From Micromonospora citrea (GTDB lineage: Bacteria; Actinomycetota; Actinomycetes; Mycobacteriales; Micromonosporaceae), in contig NZ_FMHZ01000002.1 of the NCBI RefSeq assembly GCF_900090315.1, positions 5,302,501-5,366,500 on the forward strand: a stretch of DNA of 64,000 nt. Direction: 5' to 3'. This document shows positions 1 through 8,000 of the stretch, piece after piece. The translations under genes were made by a program, and so were the position numbers. Within the stretch, counting starts at the first letter, position 1. Every line of letters starts with the position of its first letter. Below the pieces are notes generated by a model. That model was given only the letters and a program-made list of their open reading frames with translations, searched no databases and was not told the DNA's origin.

Positions 1-631
1 CCGGGGTCAGCTCGCCACCTTCGTCTGGGTGGGCCAGGGCCTGCTCGCCGTCGTCCTGCTCTGGTGGACGGAGCTGGCCGACCGGATCCGCACCGGCGAC
101 GTCGCCGCCGACCTGCTCCGGCCGGTGCACCCGGTGACCAGCTACCTCGCCGCCGACCTGGGCCGGGCCGGCCACGCCGCGCTGGTCCGGCTGCTCCCGC
201 CGGTGCTGGTCGGACCGGTCTTCTTCGAGGTGTACGTGCCCCACCGCTGGTCCACCCCGCCGCTCTTCGCGCTCTCCGCCGTCGCCGCCGTGGTGCTCTG
301 CTTCGGCTGCCGGTTCCTGGTCAACGCGAGCGCGTACTGGTTGCAGGACGTCCGGGGCCCGATGATCCTCTGGACCCTCGCCTCCGGCGTGCTCGCCGGG
401 CTCTACTTCCCGCTGCGCTTCCTGCCGGAGTGGCTCCAGTACGCGCTCTGGCTGGGCACCCCCTTCCCGGGCCTGCTGCAGACACCGCTCGACGTGCTCG
501 TCGAGCGAGACCCGCCCGCCACCCAGGTCGGGCTGGTCGGCCTCCAGCTCGCCTGGGCGGTGGTGATCCTGGCCGCCTGCCGGCTGGTGCAGCGCCGCGC
601 CGAACGCCGCCTGGTGGTGCAGGGTGGCTGA
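1..631 (+). CDS. ABC-2 type transporter permease, 5' end outside window
   Basis: Membrane subunit of an ABC exporter. The frame is open from base 2 with no in-window start needed, so the N-terminus lies upstream; about 209 residues are visible. They hold roughly five hydrophobic segments and a conserved patch (V-N-A-S-A-Y-W-L-Q-D) before a membrane helix, which is typical of the PF06182 (DUF990) permease family. The stop codon overlaps the start of a second, related permease by 8 nt, and an ATPase follows, so the three genes form one operon. DUF990 systems use two unlike permeases and one ATPase. The substrate cannot be read from the sequence. Confidence 0.8.
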   Translation, partial: RGQLATFVWVGQGLLAVVLLWWTELADRIRTGDVAADLLRPVHPVTSYLAADLGRAGHAALVRLLPPVLVGPVFFEVYVPHRWSTPPLFALSAVAAVVLCFGCRFLVNASAYWLQDVRGPMILWTLASGVLAGLYFPLRFLPEWLQYALWLGTPFPGLLQTPLDVLVERDPPATQVGLVGLQLAWAVVILAACRLVQRRAERRLVVQGG

Positions 632-1457
632 CGGGACGGTCGCGCGGGGCCGCGCGGGCGGGGCGCTGGCCGCGTACCGGGCGCTGCTCGGGGCGCAGGC
701 GCGCTCGCAGACGGCGTACCGGACCTCGTTCGCGATCGACGTGGTGGGCAACGTCGGGTCCACGGTCTTCGACGTGCTCACCGTGCTGGTGATCTTCGGA
801 GTCACCCGGGAGCTGGGCGGCTTCACGCTCCGCGAGACGCTGGTGATCGTCGGCCTGTCGAGCTGCGCGTTCGCCACCGCCGACCTGCTGGTCGGCAACA
901 TCGAGCGGCTTCCCCGCTACGTGCGCACGGGGCTGTTCGACGCCGTGCTGGTTCGCCCGCTCGGCGCGCTGCCGCAACTGCTGCTCATGGACCTGCCGCT
1001 GCGCAAGGCGTCGCGCGCGGTCTTCGGGCTCGCCGTGCTGGTCGTCGCGGTCGGCTCGGCCGGCATCGAGTGGACCCCGGCCCGGATGGTGCTGGTGGTC
1101 GTCGCTCCGCTGGCCGGCGTCGTCTTCTTCGGGGCGATCTTCGTCGCGACCGCCACCGTGTCCTTCTGGTGGGTCGACTCGGGCGAGCTGGCGAACTCGG
1201 TCACCTACGGCGGTCGGGACTTCACCTCGTACCCGGTCACCGTCTTCGGCGGCTGGTTCCGCGCGGTGTTCGCGTACGGCCTGGGCTTCGCCTTCGTCAG
1301 CTACCACCCGGCGCTGGCGCTGCTCGGCCGCGCCGACCCGCTCGGCCTGCCGGCCTGGGTCGGCTGGGCCGCGCCGGCCGTCGCGCTGGTCGCCGCCGCC
1401 GGGGCCGCGGCGGCCTGGCGCACCGGGGTCCGCCACTATCGGAGTACGGGGTCGTGA
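624..1457 (+). CDS. ABC-2 type transporter permease, second subunit
   Basis: Partner permease of the exporter, 277 residues, GTG start inside the end of the previous gene. About six hydrophobic segments are visible after a short basic N-terminus with S-Q-T-A-Y-R-T, a pattern common at the start of DUF990 permeases. The stop codon TGA (1455-1457) overlaps the GTG start of the ATPase gene (1454) by 4 nt, so translation of the two is coupled. Like its neighbour it should sit in the cytoplasmic membrane and form the translocation path with the upstream permease. No substrate-specific feature is seen. Confidence 0.85.
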   Translation: MADGTVARGRAGGALAAYRALLGAQARSQTAYRTSFAIDVVGNVGSTVFDVLTVLVIFGVTRELGGFTLRETLVIVGLSSCAFATADLLVGNIERLPRYVRTGLFDAVLVRPLGALPQLLLMDLPLRKASRAVFGLAVLVVAVGSAGIEWTPARMVLVVVAPLAGVVFFGAIFVATATVSFWWVDSGELANSVTYGGRDFTSYPVTVFGGWFRAVFAYGLGFAFVSYHPALALLGRADPLGLPAWVGWAAPAVALVAAAGAAAAWRTGVRHYRSTGS

Positions 1458-2416
1458 GCGACGACGTCATCGTGGCCGACGGGCTGCGCAAGGAGTTCGT
1501 TGTCCGGGTGCGCGCCGGCCGGCTGCGCCGGGAGAAGCGGCGGGTCACCGCCGTGGACGGGATCGACCTGCGGGTGCCCCGGGGCGAGATGCTCGGTTAC
1601 ATCGGGCCCAACGGCGCGGGCAAGTCGACGACGCTCAAGATGCTCACCGGCGTGCTGACGCCCTCCGCCGGCGAGGTGCGCGTCTGCGGCCTGCGCCCCG
1701 TCGCCCAGCGCACCCGGCTCGCGCTGCGCGTCGGGGTGGTCTTCGGCCAGCGCTCACAGCTCTGGTGGGACCTGCCGCTGCGCGAGTCGTTCGCGCTGCT
1801 GCGGCACGTCTACCGGGTGCCGGCCGCCGCGCACGCCGCCCGGCTGCGCCGCTGCCGGAGTCTGCTCGACCTGGACTCCTTCCTGGACACCCCGGTCCGG
1901 CAGCTCTCCCTCGGGCAGCGGATGCGCGGCGAGCTGACCGCCGCCCTGCTGCACGGCCCGGAGGTGCTCTTCCTCGACGAGCCCACGATCGGTCTGGACG
2001 TGGTGAGCAAGCAGGCCGTCCGCGGCTTCCTCGGCGAGCTGGGCCGGGCGGGGGACACCACGCTGGTGCTCACCACGCACGACCTGGCCGACATCGAGCG
2101 GCTCTGCCGCCGGCTGGTGGTCGTAGACCACGGCCGGGTGGTGCACGACGGGTCGATCGCGGCGCTGCACGAGCGGTACGGCTCGCGCCGCGTGCTCGTC
2201 GCCGACCTGGAGGCCCCGCTGCCGGAGCCGCCGGTGCTGGCCGGCGCGCCGCTGCACCGGGTGGAGGCTGACGGGCGCCGGCTGGCGTTCGCGCTGGAGT
2301 CGGCGAGCGTGGCGGAGGTGGTGTCGGCGCTGGCCGCGCTGGGCACGCTGCGGGACGTCTCCATCGTCGAGCCCGACATCGAGGACGTCGTGGCCCGGCT
2401 CTACCGGGGGAGTTGA
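1454..2416 (+). CDS. ABC exporter ATP-binding protein
   Basis: ATPase of the exporter, 320 residues from the GTG that overlaps the previous stop (GTGA). Walker A is G-P-N-G-A-G-K-S at residues 51-58, the signature L-S-L-G-Q at 151-155, Walker B V-L-F-L-D-E-P at 171-177, followed by the H-loop in T-T-H-D. The stretch F-G-Q-R-S-Q-L-W-W-D after the Q-loop is typical of the ATPases that pair with DUF990 permeases. A C-terminal extension of about 90 residues follows the nucleotide-binding domain, as in other ABC-2 export ATPases. An upstream in-frame extension overlaps the permease gene and is not used. Confidence 0.9.
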   Translation: MSDDVIVADGLRKEFVVRVRAGRLRREKRRVTAVDGIDLRVPRGEMLGYIGPNGAGKSTTLKMLTGVLTPSAGEVRVCGLRPVAQRTRLALRVGVVFGQRSQLWWDLPLRESFALLRHVYRVPAAAHAARLRRCRSLLDLDSFLDTPVRQLSLGQRMRGELTAALLHGPEVLFLDEPTIGLDVVSKQAVRGFLGELGRAGDTTLVLTTHDLADIERLCRRLVVVDHGRVVHDGSIAALHERYGSRRVLVADLEAPLPEPPVLAGAPLHRVEADGRRLAFALESASVAEVVSALAALGTLRDVSIVEPDIEDVVARLYRGS

Positions 2417-2467
2417 GCCCGCCGACGGAGCAGGTCCGGCCGGTCGGGGTCCTACCGGGGAGTTGAG
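2401..2467 (+). repeat. Short direct repeat covering a stop codon
   Basis: The last codons and stop of the ATPase gene (2401-2417, ctaccgggggagttgag) recur almost exactly at 2452-2467 with one G fewer. The second copy lies in the gap before the next gene and keeps the stop-codon context. It looks like a small local duplication of the gene's 3' end. No function is assigned. Confidence 0.6.
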
Positions 2468-2535
2468 TCGGTTGGGGGAGCCGGTGGTTGTTCGGGGTGC
2501 GCCGCCACCGGCCCGGCGACGGAGCCGGGAACCGG

Positions 2536-3096
2536 TCAGGGGTGCTCCATCACCAGCACGGCGAAGGTGCCGGCAACCAGCGCCTCGTAGCGGTGCGGGG
2601 TGTCGCCGGGGAAGGTCGCGTAGTCGCCGGGGCCGAGCTCCACCGGGTCGCCCTCCGGCCCGACGCGCAGCCGCCCGGCGCCGACCACGATGTGCTCGAC
2701 GCTGCGCGGGGTGTGCGACTCGGCGGTGCGTACCGTCCCGGGCTCAAGTTCGAGCAGGTAGACGTCCCGGCGGGCGTGGGCGGTGCCGGCGGCGAGCAGC
2801 GTCGCGGTGAGGTCGGAGTGCTCCGAGCGGATCCGGGGCCCCTCTCCGGCCCGGACGACCCGCACGGCGGCGGCCGGCGGCTCGACCAGCCGGCTGAACG
2901 GCACCCCGAGTGCCACCCCGAGCGCCCAGAGGGTCTCCACGCTCGGGTTGCCGACTCCCGATTCCAGCTGGGAGAGCGTGGACTTGGCGATGCCGGCCCG
3001 CCGGGCCAGTTCGGTGAGCGAGATGCCGACGCGGTCGCGCTCACGACGCAGCGCGACGGCGATGGTGGCCAGCGGAGGAGCCGGTTCGGGGGACAT
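2536..3096 (-). CDS. XRE-family regulator with C-terminal cupin domain
   Basis: DNA-binding regulator of 186 residues. An HTH_3 domain fills residues about 10-62 (S-L-T-E-L-A-R-R-A-G-I-A-K-S-T-L-S recognition region) and a cupin_2 domain residues about 105-180 (H-T-P-R-S-V-E-H ... G-D-Y-A-T-F-P-G-D-T-P-H). This architecture is common in regulators of small-molecule transport. I start at 3096 because GGAG lies six bases upstream; an ATG four codons earlier (3108) has no ribosome site and overlaps repeated TTGTTC boxes. It is divergent from the azlC-like gene, so it likely controls that exporter and itself. Confidence 0.85.
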   Translation of the reverse strand: MSPEPAPPLATIAVALRRERDRVGISLTELARRAGIAKSTLSQLESGVGNPSVETLWALGVALGVPFSRLVEPPAAAVRVVRAGEGPRIRSEHSDLTATLLAAGTAHARRDVYLLELEPGTVRTAESHTPRSVEHIVVGAGRLRVGPEGDPVELGPGDYATFPGDTPHRYEALVAGTFAVLVMEHP

Positions 3097-3134
3097 TGTT
3101 CGCTCCATTGTTCTGTTTGTTCGGTTTGACGAAC
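3095..3134. promoter_or_regulatory. Candidate operator between XRE regulator and azlC
   Basis: Three TTGTTC boxes lie at 3096-3101, 3108-3113 and 3117-3122, and an inverted repeat GTTCG-N6-CGAAC covers 3119-3134. The segment is the least GC-rich part of this divergent gap. The position suggests a site for the adjacent XRE regulator; binding is inferred. Confidence 0.4.
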
Positions 3135-3162
3135 GGCGGCGGCGTGTTCATCATGATGGACC

Positions 3163-4062
3163 ATGCGTACGGTACAGCGAACGGTCGACCGCGCGGCAGC
3201 CCGCGACGTCGCCGCCCTCGGGGCGGCGATGGTGGCGGTCGGCGCCTCGTTCGGCGCGGTGGCGGTGGCCGCCGGCCTGCCGGGCTGGGCGGCCGTCGCG
3301 ATGTCCCTGGTGGTCTTCGCCGGCGGCGCGCAGTTCATGGCGGTCGGGCTGGTGGCGGCCGGCAGTCCCCTCGCGGCGGTGCTCGCCGGGCTGATGCTCA
3401 ACGCCCGGCATCTGCCGTTCGGGCTGGCGCTGGCCGACAGCATCGGCCGGCGGCCGTGGCGCCGGCTGCTCGGCAGTCACCTGATGACCGACGAGGCGAC
3501 CGCCTTCGCGCTGGCCCGTCCCGCCGGGGTGGCCCGCCGACGGGCGTTCTGGCTCGCCGCCACGGTGCTCTTCCTCACCTGGAACCTCGGCACGGTGCTC
3601 GGGGTCTACGCCGGCGGCGTGATCGGCGACCCTGCCGCGTTCGGCCTGGACGCCGCGTTCCCGGCCGGCCTGATCGCCATGCTGCTGCCCTCGCTGCGGG
3701 ACCGGGACACCCGTCGGGTGGCGCTTGCCGGAGCGGTACTGGCGGTGCTGGCCACCCCGTTGCTCCCGGCCGGGCTGCCGGTGCTGCTGGCGCTCGCCGG
3801 GCCGGCGGTGCTGGCCGTGGCCGCCGTCCGCCGCGGCCGGCGCGCGGACCGTGCCGGCGCGGTCGGCGGTACGCCCCTTCCACGGGCGCCACACGGCCGA
3901 GGGGGGACCGGTCCCCGCGAACAGGTCGACGGTTCCGCGCCGGTCGCCGGGCCGGACGGGGCACCGGCGACCGGCGGTGAGCCGGGTGGGCCGGGGCGCC
4001 CGGCGGACGGGACGCCCGCCCGGTCGGTGCCGGTCGGCGGGACGGGGGAGGGCCGGTGCTGA
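3163..4062 (+). CDS. azlC: AzlC-family branched-chain amino acid exporter, large subunit
   Basis: Integral membrane protein of 299 residues in the AzlC family (PF03591), which with AzlD exports branched-chain amino acids or analogues. Residues about 20-215 carry the AzlC core: helices with F-A-G-G-A-Q-F and L-N-A-R-H-L-P-F-G motifs, both family hallmarks. The final 70 residues are an unusually long, Gly/Pro/Arg-rich tail that is probably cytoplasmic and disordered; usual AzlC proteins are nearer 230-250 residues. The stop overlaps the GTG start of the azlD-like gene. The divergent XRE/cupin gene is the likely regulator. Confidence 0.85.
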   Translation: MRTVQRTVDRAAARDVAALGAAMVAVGASFGAVAVAAGLPGWAAVAMSLVVFAGGAQFMAVGLVAAGSPLAAVLAGLMLNARHLPFGLALADSIGRRPWRRLLGSHLMTDEATAFALARPAGVARRRAFWLAATVLFLTWNLGTVLGVYAGGVIGDPAAFGLDAAFPAGLIAMLLPSLRDRDTRRVALAGAVLAVLATPLLPAGLPVLLALAGPAVLAVAAVRRGRRADRAGAVGGTPLPRAPHGRGGTGPREQVDGSAPVAGPDGAPATGGEPGGPGRPADGTPARSVPVGGTGEGRC

Positions 4063-4364
4063 TCGCCGTGATCGTGGCGCTGGCGGCCGGGACGTACGGG
4101 TTCCGGGTCGCCGGGGTGCTGCTGCGCGACCGGGTCGACCTGCCGGAGTGGGCCGCGCGGCTGCTGCCGGTCGGGGCGGCCGCCCTGCTGGCCGCGCTCG
4201 GGGCCACCGCCGCGCTGACCGAGGCCGGCCGGTTCGCCGGCTGGGCCCGGCCGGCGGGCGTGCTGGTCGGCGTGCTGCTGGCCTGGCGCCGGGCGCCGTT
4301 CGTGCTGGTGGTGCTCGCCGCCGCCGGCACCACCGCCCTGCTCCGCCTGCTCGGGATGCCCTAG
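4056..4364 (+). CDS. azlD: AzlD-family exporter, small subunit
   Basis: Small membrane protein of 102 residues with four hydrophobic helices, matching AzlD (PF05437). The motif G-T-Y-G-F-R-V-A-G near residue 12 resembles the conserved T-x-x-x-R start of AzlD. It begins with GTG seven bases before the end of azlC, so the two subunits are translationally coupled and would act as one exporter in the cytoplasmic membrane. A hairpin terminator follows at 4441-4480. Confidence 0.8.
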   Translation: MLIAVIVALAAGTYGFRVAGVLLRDRVDLPEWAARLLPVGAAALLAALGATAALTEAGRFAGWARPAGVLVGVLLAWRRAPFVLVVLAAAGTTALLRLLGMP

Positions 4365-4440
4365 CACGCCGTCTGCCGCCTGCTCGCGCCGCCGGGCATC
4401 CGCCCGGGGAGGTCGGGGCGCACCCGGGTGCCGCCGAACG

Positions 4441-4480
4441 ACGAACGGCCCCTCGCCGCGGGGCGGGAGGGGCCGTTCGT
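4441..4480. terminator. Bidirectional hairpin terminator
   Basis: Perfect 13-bp inverted repeat: acgaacggcccct at 4441-4453 and its complement at 4468-4480, loop of 14. It sits between the convergent azlD-like (+) and DUF3043 (-) genes and would end both transcripts. There is no T-tract, as is usual in high-GC actinobacteria. Confidence 0.75.
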
Positions 4481-4488
4481 GTGGCGGA

Positions 4489-5097
4489 TCAGACCGGGTC
4501 GCCGATGTTGACCCGGGGCTCGGGGGCGCGCATGCGGCGGAAGGTGATCGACCTCATGATCGCGTAGAGGTAGAGCGAACCCATCCGCTGCCCGGTGTTC
4601 GGGAAGCGTTCCCGGACCAGCTTCCGGATCTTGCGCGAGATCAGGAACGAGTCGACGACCACGCCCAGGGCGAGCGCGCCCCAGAGGATGTTGGAGACCA
4701 GGCGGACGACCGCGGGCATCGCCGCGTTCGAGCCGATCAGCACGATCAGCGCGCCGCCGAAGAACCAGGTGCCGACCGTACGCCGGGAGTCGACCACGTT
4801 GCGGGCCAGCAGCCGCTCCGGGCCGCGGTCGCGGGGCCCGCCCTCGCGGCGGAACTCCGCCGCCGCCTCGGCCCGCAGCCGGCGCCGGTGCTCCCGCTGC
4901 TCCTCCTTGGTCATCGGCTTGGTGGCCGCGGCCGGTCGGCGACCGGCGCTGGGCCGCTTCGGCGTGACCTTGCCCAGTTCCTTCTTGCTCGGGGTGTAGC
5001 CCCGGGGCTGGGCGGTCGAGGACTCCTCGTCGGGGGTCACCGGGGTGACGGCCTCGTTGACGAGGTCGGTGGACTTGCGGCGAAACAGCGACGGCAC
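4489..5097 (-). CDS. DUF3043 membrane protein
   Basis: Protein of 202 residues in the actinobacterial DUF3043 family; function unknown. The N-terminal half (to about residue 100) is charged and Arg/Glu-rich (K-E-E-Q-R-E-H-R-R-R), with a P-S-L-F-R-R-K start typical of the family. Two membrane helices follow at about 115-135 and 140-160, then a basic C-terminus. I use the GTG at 5097. A longer ATG start at 5145 would lie inside the murA terminator hairpin and is unlikely. It lies downstream of murA on the same strand but is separated by that hairpin. Confidence 0.8.
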   Translation of the reverse strand: MPSLFRRKSTDLVNEAVTPVTPDEESSTAQPRGYTPSKKELGKVTPKRPSAGRRPAAATKPMTKEEQREHRRRLRAEAAAEFRREGGPRDRGPERLLARNVVDSRRTVGTWFFGGALIVLIGSNAAMPAVVRLVSNILWGALALGVVVDSFLISRKIRKLVRERFPNTGQRMGSLYLYAIMRSITFRRMRAPEPRVNIGDPV

Positions 5098-5120
5098 GCG
5101 GAAAGGGTAGCCAAACGACG

Positions 5121-5152
5121 GCGCCCGGTGCACATCGCGGTGCACCGGGCGC
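5121..5152 (-). terminator. Hairpin terminator downstream of murA
   Basis: Perfect 12-bp inverted repeat, gcgcccggtgca at 5121-5132 and complement at 5141-5152, with an 8-base loop. It begins 18 bases after the murA stop and would end its transcript. No T-tract. Confidence 0.75.
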
Positions 5153-5169
5153 GGTCGGAGTGGTCGACG

Positions 5170-6525
5170 TTACGGGCGCTCGACGTGCGCGCCGAGGTCG
5201 GCGAGCTTCGCCTCGAAGTCCTCGTAGCCCCGGTTGATCAGGTCGACGCCGTAGACCCGGGAGGTGCCCTCGGCGGCCAGCGCCGCGATCAGGTGGCTGA
5301 AACCGGCCCGCAGGTCGGGGATGACGAGGTCGGCGGCGTGCAGCTTGCTCGGCCCGGCGATCACCGCGGAGTGCTTGAAGTTGCGCCGGCCGAAGCGGCA
5401 CGGGGTGCCGCCCAGGCAGTCCCGGTAGACCTGGATGTTCGCGCCCATCGAGTTCAGCGCCTCGGTGTAGCCCAGCCGCTGCTCGTAGACCGTCTCGTGG
5501 ACGATCGACAGGCCCCGGGCCTGGGTGAGCGCCACCACCAGCGGCTGCTGCCAGTCGGTCATGAAGCCGGGGTGCACGTCGGTCTCCAGGGCCACCGACT
5601 TCAGCTCGCCGCCCGGGTGCCAGAACCGGATGCCGCCCTCCTGGCCGGGGTCGCCCAGCTTCGGTGGCCGGGCGTCGGTGACCTCGTACTCGCCGCCGAC
5701 GGAGCGGAAGACGTTCAGGAAGGTCATCATGTCGGCCTGCTGCGCGCCGAGGACCTCGACGTGACCACGGGTGGCCAGCGCCGCCGCGGCCCAGCTCGCG
5801 GCCTCGATCCGGTCGGGGATCGGCCGGTGGGTGTAGCCGTGCAGCCTCGGCACGCCCTGGATCTCGATCACCCGGTCGGTGTGCACCTTGATGATCGCGC
5901 CCATCTTCTGCAGGACGCAGATCAGGTCGATGATCTCCGGCTCCACGGCCGCGTTGCGCAGCTCGGTGACGCCCTCGGCCATCACCGCCGTGAGCAGCAC
6001 CTGCTCGGTGGCCCCGACGCTCGGGTACGGCAGCGCGAACTTCGTGCCGTGCAGCCCGTTCGGCGCCGACAGGTGCAGCCCCTCCGGGGTCTTCTCGACC
6101 GTCGCCCCGAACTCGCGCAGCGCCTGGAGGTGGAAGTCGATCGGGCGCGGCCCGATGTGGCAGCCGCCCAGGTCGGGGATGAAGGCGTGGCCGAGGCGGT
6201 GCAACAGCGGCCCGCAGAACAGGATCGGGATCCGGCTGGAGCCCGCGTGCACGTTGATCTGGTCGGTGCTCGCGCTCTCCACGTTCGCCGGGTCGAAGAC
6301 GAGCTCGCCGTCCTCCCCGCCGTCGGTCACCTTCACGCCGTGCAGGCCGAGCAGGCCGCGGACCACCTCGACGTCGCGGATCTTCGGCACGTCGAACAGT
6401 CGGCTCGGGCTGTCGCCCAGCAGAGCGGCGACCATCGCCTTCGAGACCAGGTTCTTCGCGCCGCGCACGCGGATCCGCCCTTCAAGCGGAGTACCTCCGT
6501 GTACGACCAGGACGTCGTCGGTCAA
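5170..6525 (-). CDS. murA: UDP-N-acetylglucosamine 1-carboxyvinyltransferase
   Basis: Catalyses the first committed step of peptidoglycan synthesis, moving enolpyruvate from PEP to UDP-GlcNAc in the cytoplasm. The 451-residue protein has the A-K-N substrate motif at 23-25 and the catalytic-loop motif G-G-C-H-I-G-P-R-P at 120-128, with Cys122 in the position of the fosfomycin-target cysteine. It is longer than the 418-430 residues of enterobacterial MurA, as is common in actinobacteria. The start is TTG at 6525: GGAGG lies five bases upstream, whereas the longer ATG frame to 6600 has no such site. A hairpin follows the stop. Confidence 0.93.
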   Translation of the reverse strand: MTDDVLVVHGGTPLEGRIRVRGAKNLVSKAMVAALLGDSPSRLFDVPKIRDVEVVRGLLGLHGVKVTDGGEDGELVFDPANVESASTDQINVHAGSSRIPILFCGPLLHRLGHAFIPDLGGCHIGPRPIDFHLQALREFGATVEKTPEGLHLSAPNGLHGTKFALPYPSVGATEQVLLTAVMAEGVTELRNAAVEPEIIDLICVLQKMGAIIKVHTDRVIEIQGVPRLHGYTHRPIPDRIEAASWAAAALATRGHVEVLGAQQADMMTFLNVFRSVGGEYEVTDARPPKLGDPGQEGGIRFWHPGGELKSVALETDVHPGFMTDWQQPLVVALTQARGLSIVHETVYEQRLGYTEALNSMGANIQVYRDCLGGTPCRFGRRNFKHSAVIAGPSKLHAADLVIPDLRAGFSHLIAALAAEGTSRVYGVDLINRGYEDFEAKLADLGAHVERP

Positions 6526-6735
6526 CGCAACCTCCAGCGCGTCGGTGCTGCCGTGTTGATGGTGGGCCCGCGATCTCATCGCTACCCGGAACGCGGCCAT
6601 GTCGAAACGGCCCGCGTGAGTCTTCGCTCCGGCAGCATAGCCCTCCGTGACGAAAATGGAACCGGTCAGATCGTCCGGGAGGGCACTAATCGGTGATCGA
6701 GCCCATTTCCGTACCAGTGGTGCTACCGAGGGTGA

Positions 6736-7941
6736 TCAGTTCGTCGTCGGCGGGGTGTCGGCCCCGGGCAGGGCGAGCATCTGGTCCAGCGCCACCCGGG
6801 CGTGGTGCGCCGTGTCCGGGTCGACCGTGATCTGGTTGACCACCCGGCCGGCGACCAGCTCCTCCAGGGCCCAGACCAGGTGGGGCAGGTCGATCCGGTT
6901 CATGGTCGAGCAGTAGCAGACGGCCTTGTCCAGGAACATGACCTGCTTGTCCGGGTGGGCCAGCGCCAGACGCCGGACCAGGTTCAGCTCGGTGCCGACC
7001 GCCCACGCCGAGCCGGCCGGGGCCGCCTCGATGGTCCTGATGATGTATTCCGTCGAGCCGACGAGGTCGGCGGCGTTGACCACCTCGTGCCGGCACTCCG
7101 GGTGGACCAGCACGTTCACCCCGGGCACCCGCTCCCGCACGTCGTCGACGCTGTCGAGGGTGAACCGGCCGTGCACCGAGCAGTGGCCCCGCCAGAGGAT
7201 CATCCTGGCGTCGCGCAGCTGCTCCGGGGTGAGCCCGCCGTTCGGCTTGTGCGGGTCGTAGAGCACGCAGTCGTCCAGCGAGAAGCCCATCTCCAGCACC
7301 GCCGTGTTGCGGCCCAGGTGCTGGTCGGGCAGGAAGAGCACCTTCGAGCCCTGCTGGTACGCCCAGTCCAGCGCCCGCTTCGCGTTGGACGAGGTGCAGA
7401 CCACGCCCCCGTTGCGGCCGACGAAGCCCTTGATGTCCGCCGAGGAGTTCATGTAGGTGACCGGGACGGTCTGCTCGGCGATGCCCAGCTCGGTGAGCAC
7501 GTCCCAGGCCGTCTCGACCTGCGACAGCACCGCCATGTCCGCCATCGAGCAGCCGGCGGCCAGGTCCGGCAGGACGACCTTCTGCGCGTTCAAGGTGAGG
7601 ATGTCGGCGCTCTCGGCCATGAAGTGCACGCCGCAGAAGACGATGTACTCCGCGTCGGGCCGGGCCGCCGCCTCGCGGGCCAGCTTGAACGAGTCGCCCG
7701 TCACGTCGGCGAACTGGATCACCTCGTCGCGCTGGTAGTGGTGCCCCAGCACGAAGACCTTGTCGCCCAGCGCCGCCTTCGCCGCCGCCGCCCGGGCCAC
7801 CAGGTCCGGGTCGCTGGGCGCCGGAAGGTCGCCCGGACACTCGACGCCGCGCTCGGTGGCGGGGTCGCTGCCCCGGCCGAGCAGCAGCAGTGCCGTCGCG
7901 GTGTTGGATGGTTCCACCCAGGTCGAAGTCACGTACCCCAT
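6736..7941 (-). CDS. nadA: Quinolinate synthase
   Basis: Condenses iminoaspartate with dihydroxyacetone phosphate to quinolinate, the first ring of de novo NAD. The 401-residue protein shows the G-H-H-Y-Q-R-D substrate motif and the three cysteines expected to bind the [4Fe-4S] cluster, in F-C-G-V-H-F-M-A-E-S, V-V-C-T-S-S-N-A and C-Y-C-S-T-M-N-R. It lacks nadB and nadC beside it, so the pathway is split in this genome. The start may be ATG 7941 or GTG 7932; neither has a clear ribosome site. It is divergent from the glycerate kinase gene with only 59 bases between starts. Confidence 0.93.
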   Translation of the reverse strand: MGYVTSTWVEPSNTATALLLLGRGSDPATERGVECPGDLPAPSDPDLVARAAAAKAALGDKVFVLGHHYQRDEVIQFADVTGDSFKLAREAAARPDAEYIVFCGVHFMAESADILTLNAQKVVLPDLAAGCSMADMAVLSQVETAWDVLTELGIAEQTVPVTYMNSSADIKGFVGRNGGVVCTSSNAKRALDWAYQQGSKVLFLPDQHLGRNTAVLEMGFSLDDCVLYDPHKPNGGLTPEQLRDARMILWRGHCSVHGRFTLDSVDDVRERVPGVNVLVHPECRHEVVNAADLVGSTEYIIRTIEAAPAGSAWAVGTELNLVRRLALAHPDKQVMFLDKAVCYCSTMNRIDLPHLVWALEELVAGRVVNQITVDPDTAHHARVALDQMLALPGADTPPTTN

Positions 7942-8000
7942 GGTCCCACAGGGCGGCCCGCGCGCAGCCGCCACCGGTGTGTCCTGCCACACTGCTGCGC

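Noticed and set aside
3097..3108. Upstream ATG start of the XRE/cupin gene
   Set aside because: No ribosome site and it overlaps the TTGTTC boxes; ATG 3096 has GGAG six bases upstream.
5098..5145. Longer ATG start for the DUF3043 gene
   Set aside because: The ATG lies in the loop of the perfect hairpin that ends murA; the family start motif begins at GTG 5097.
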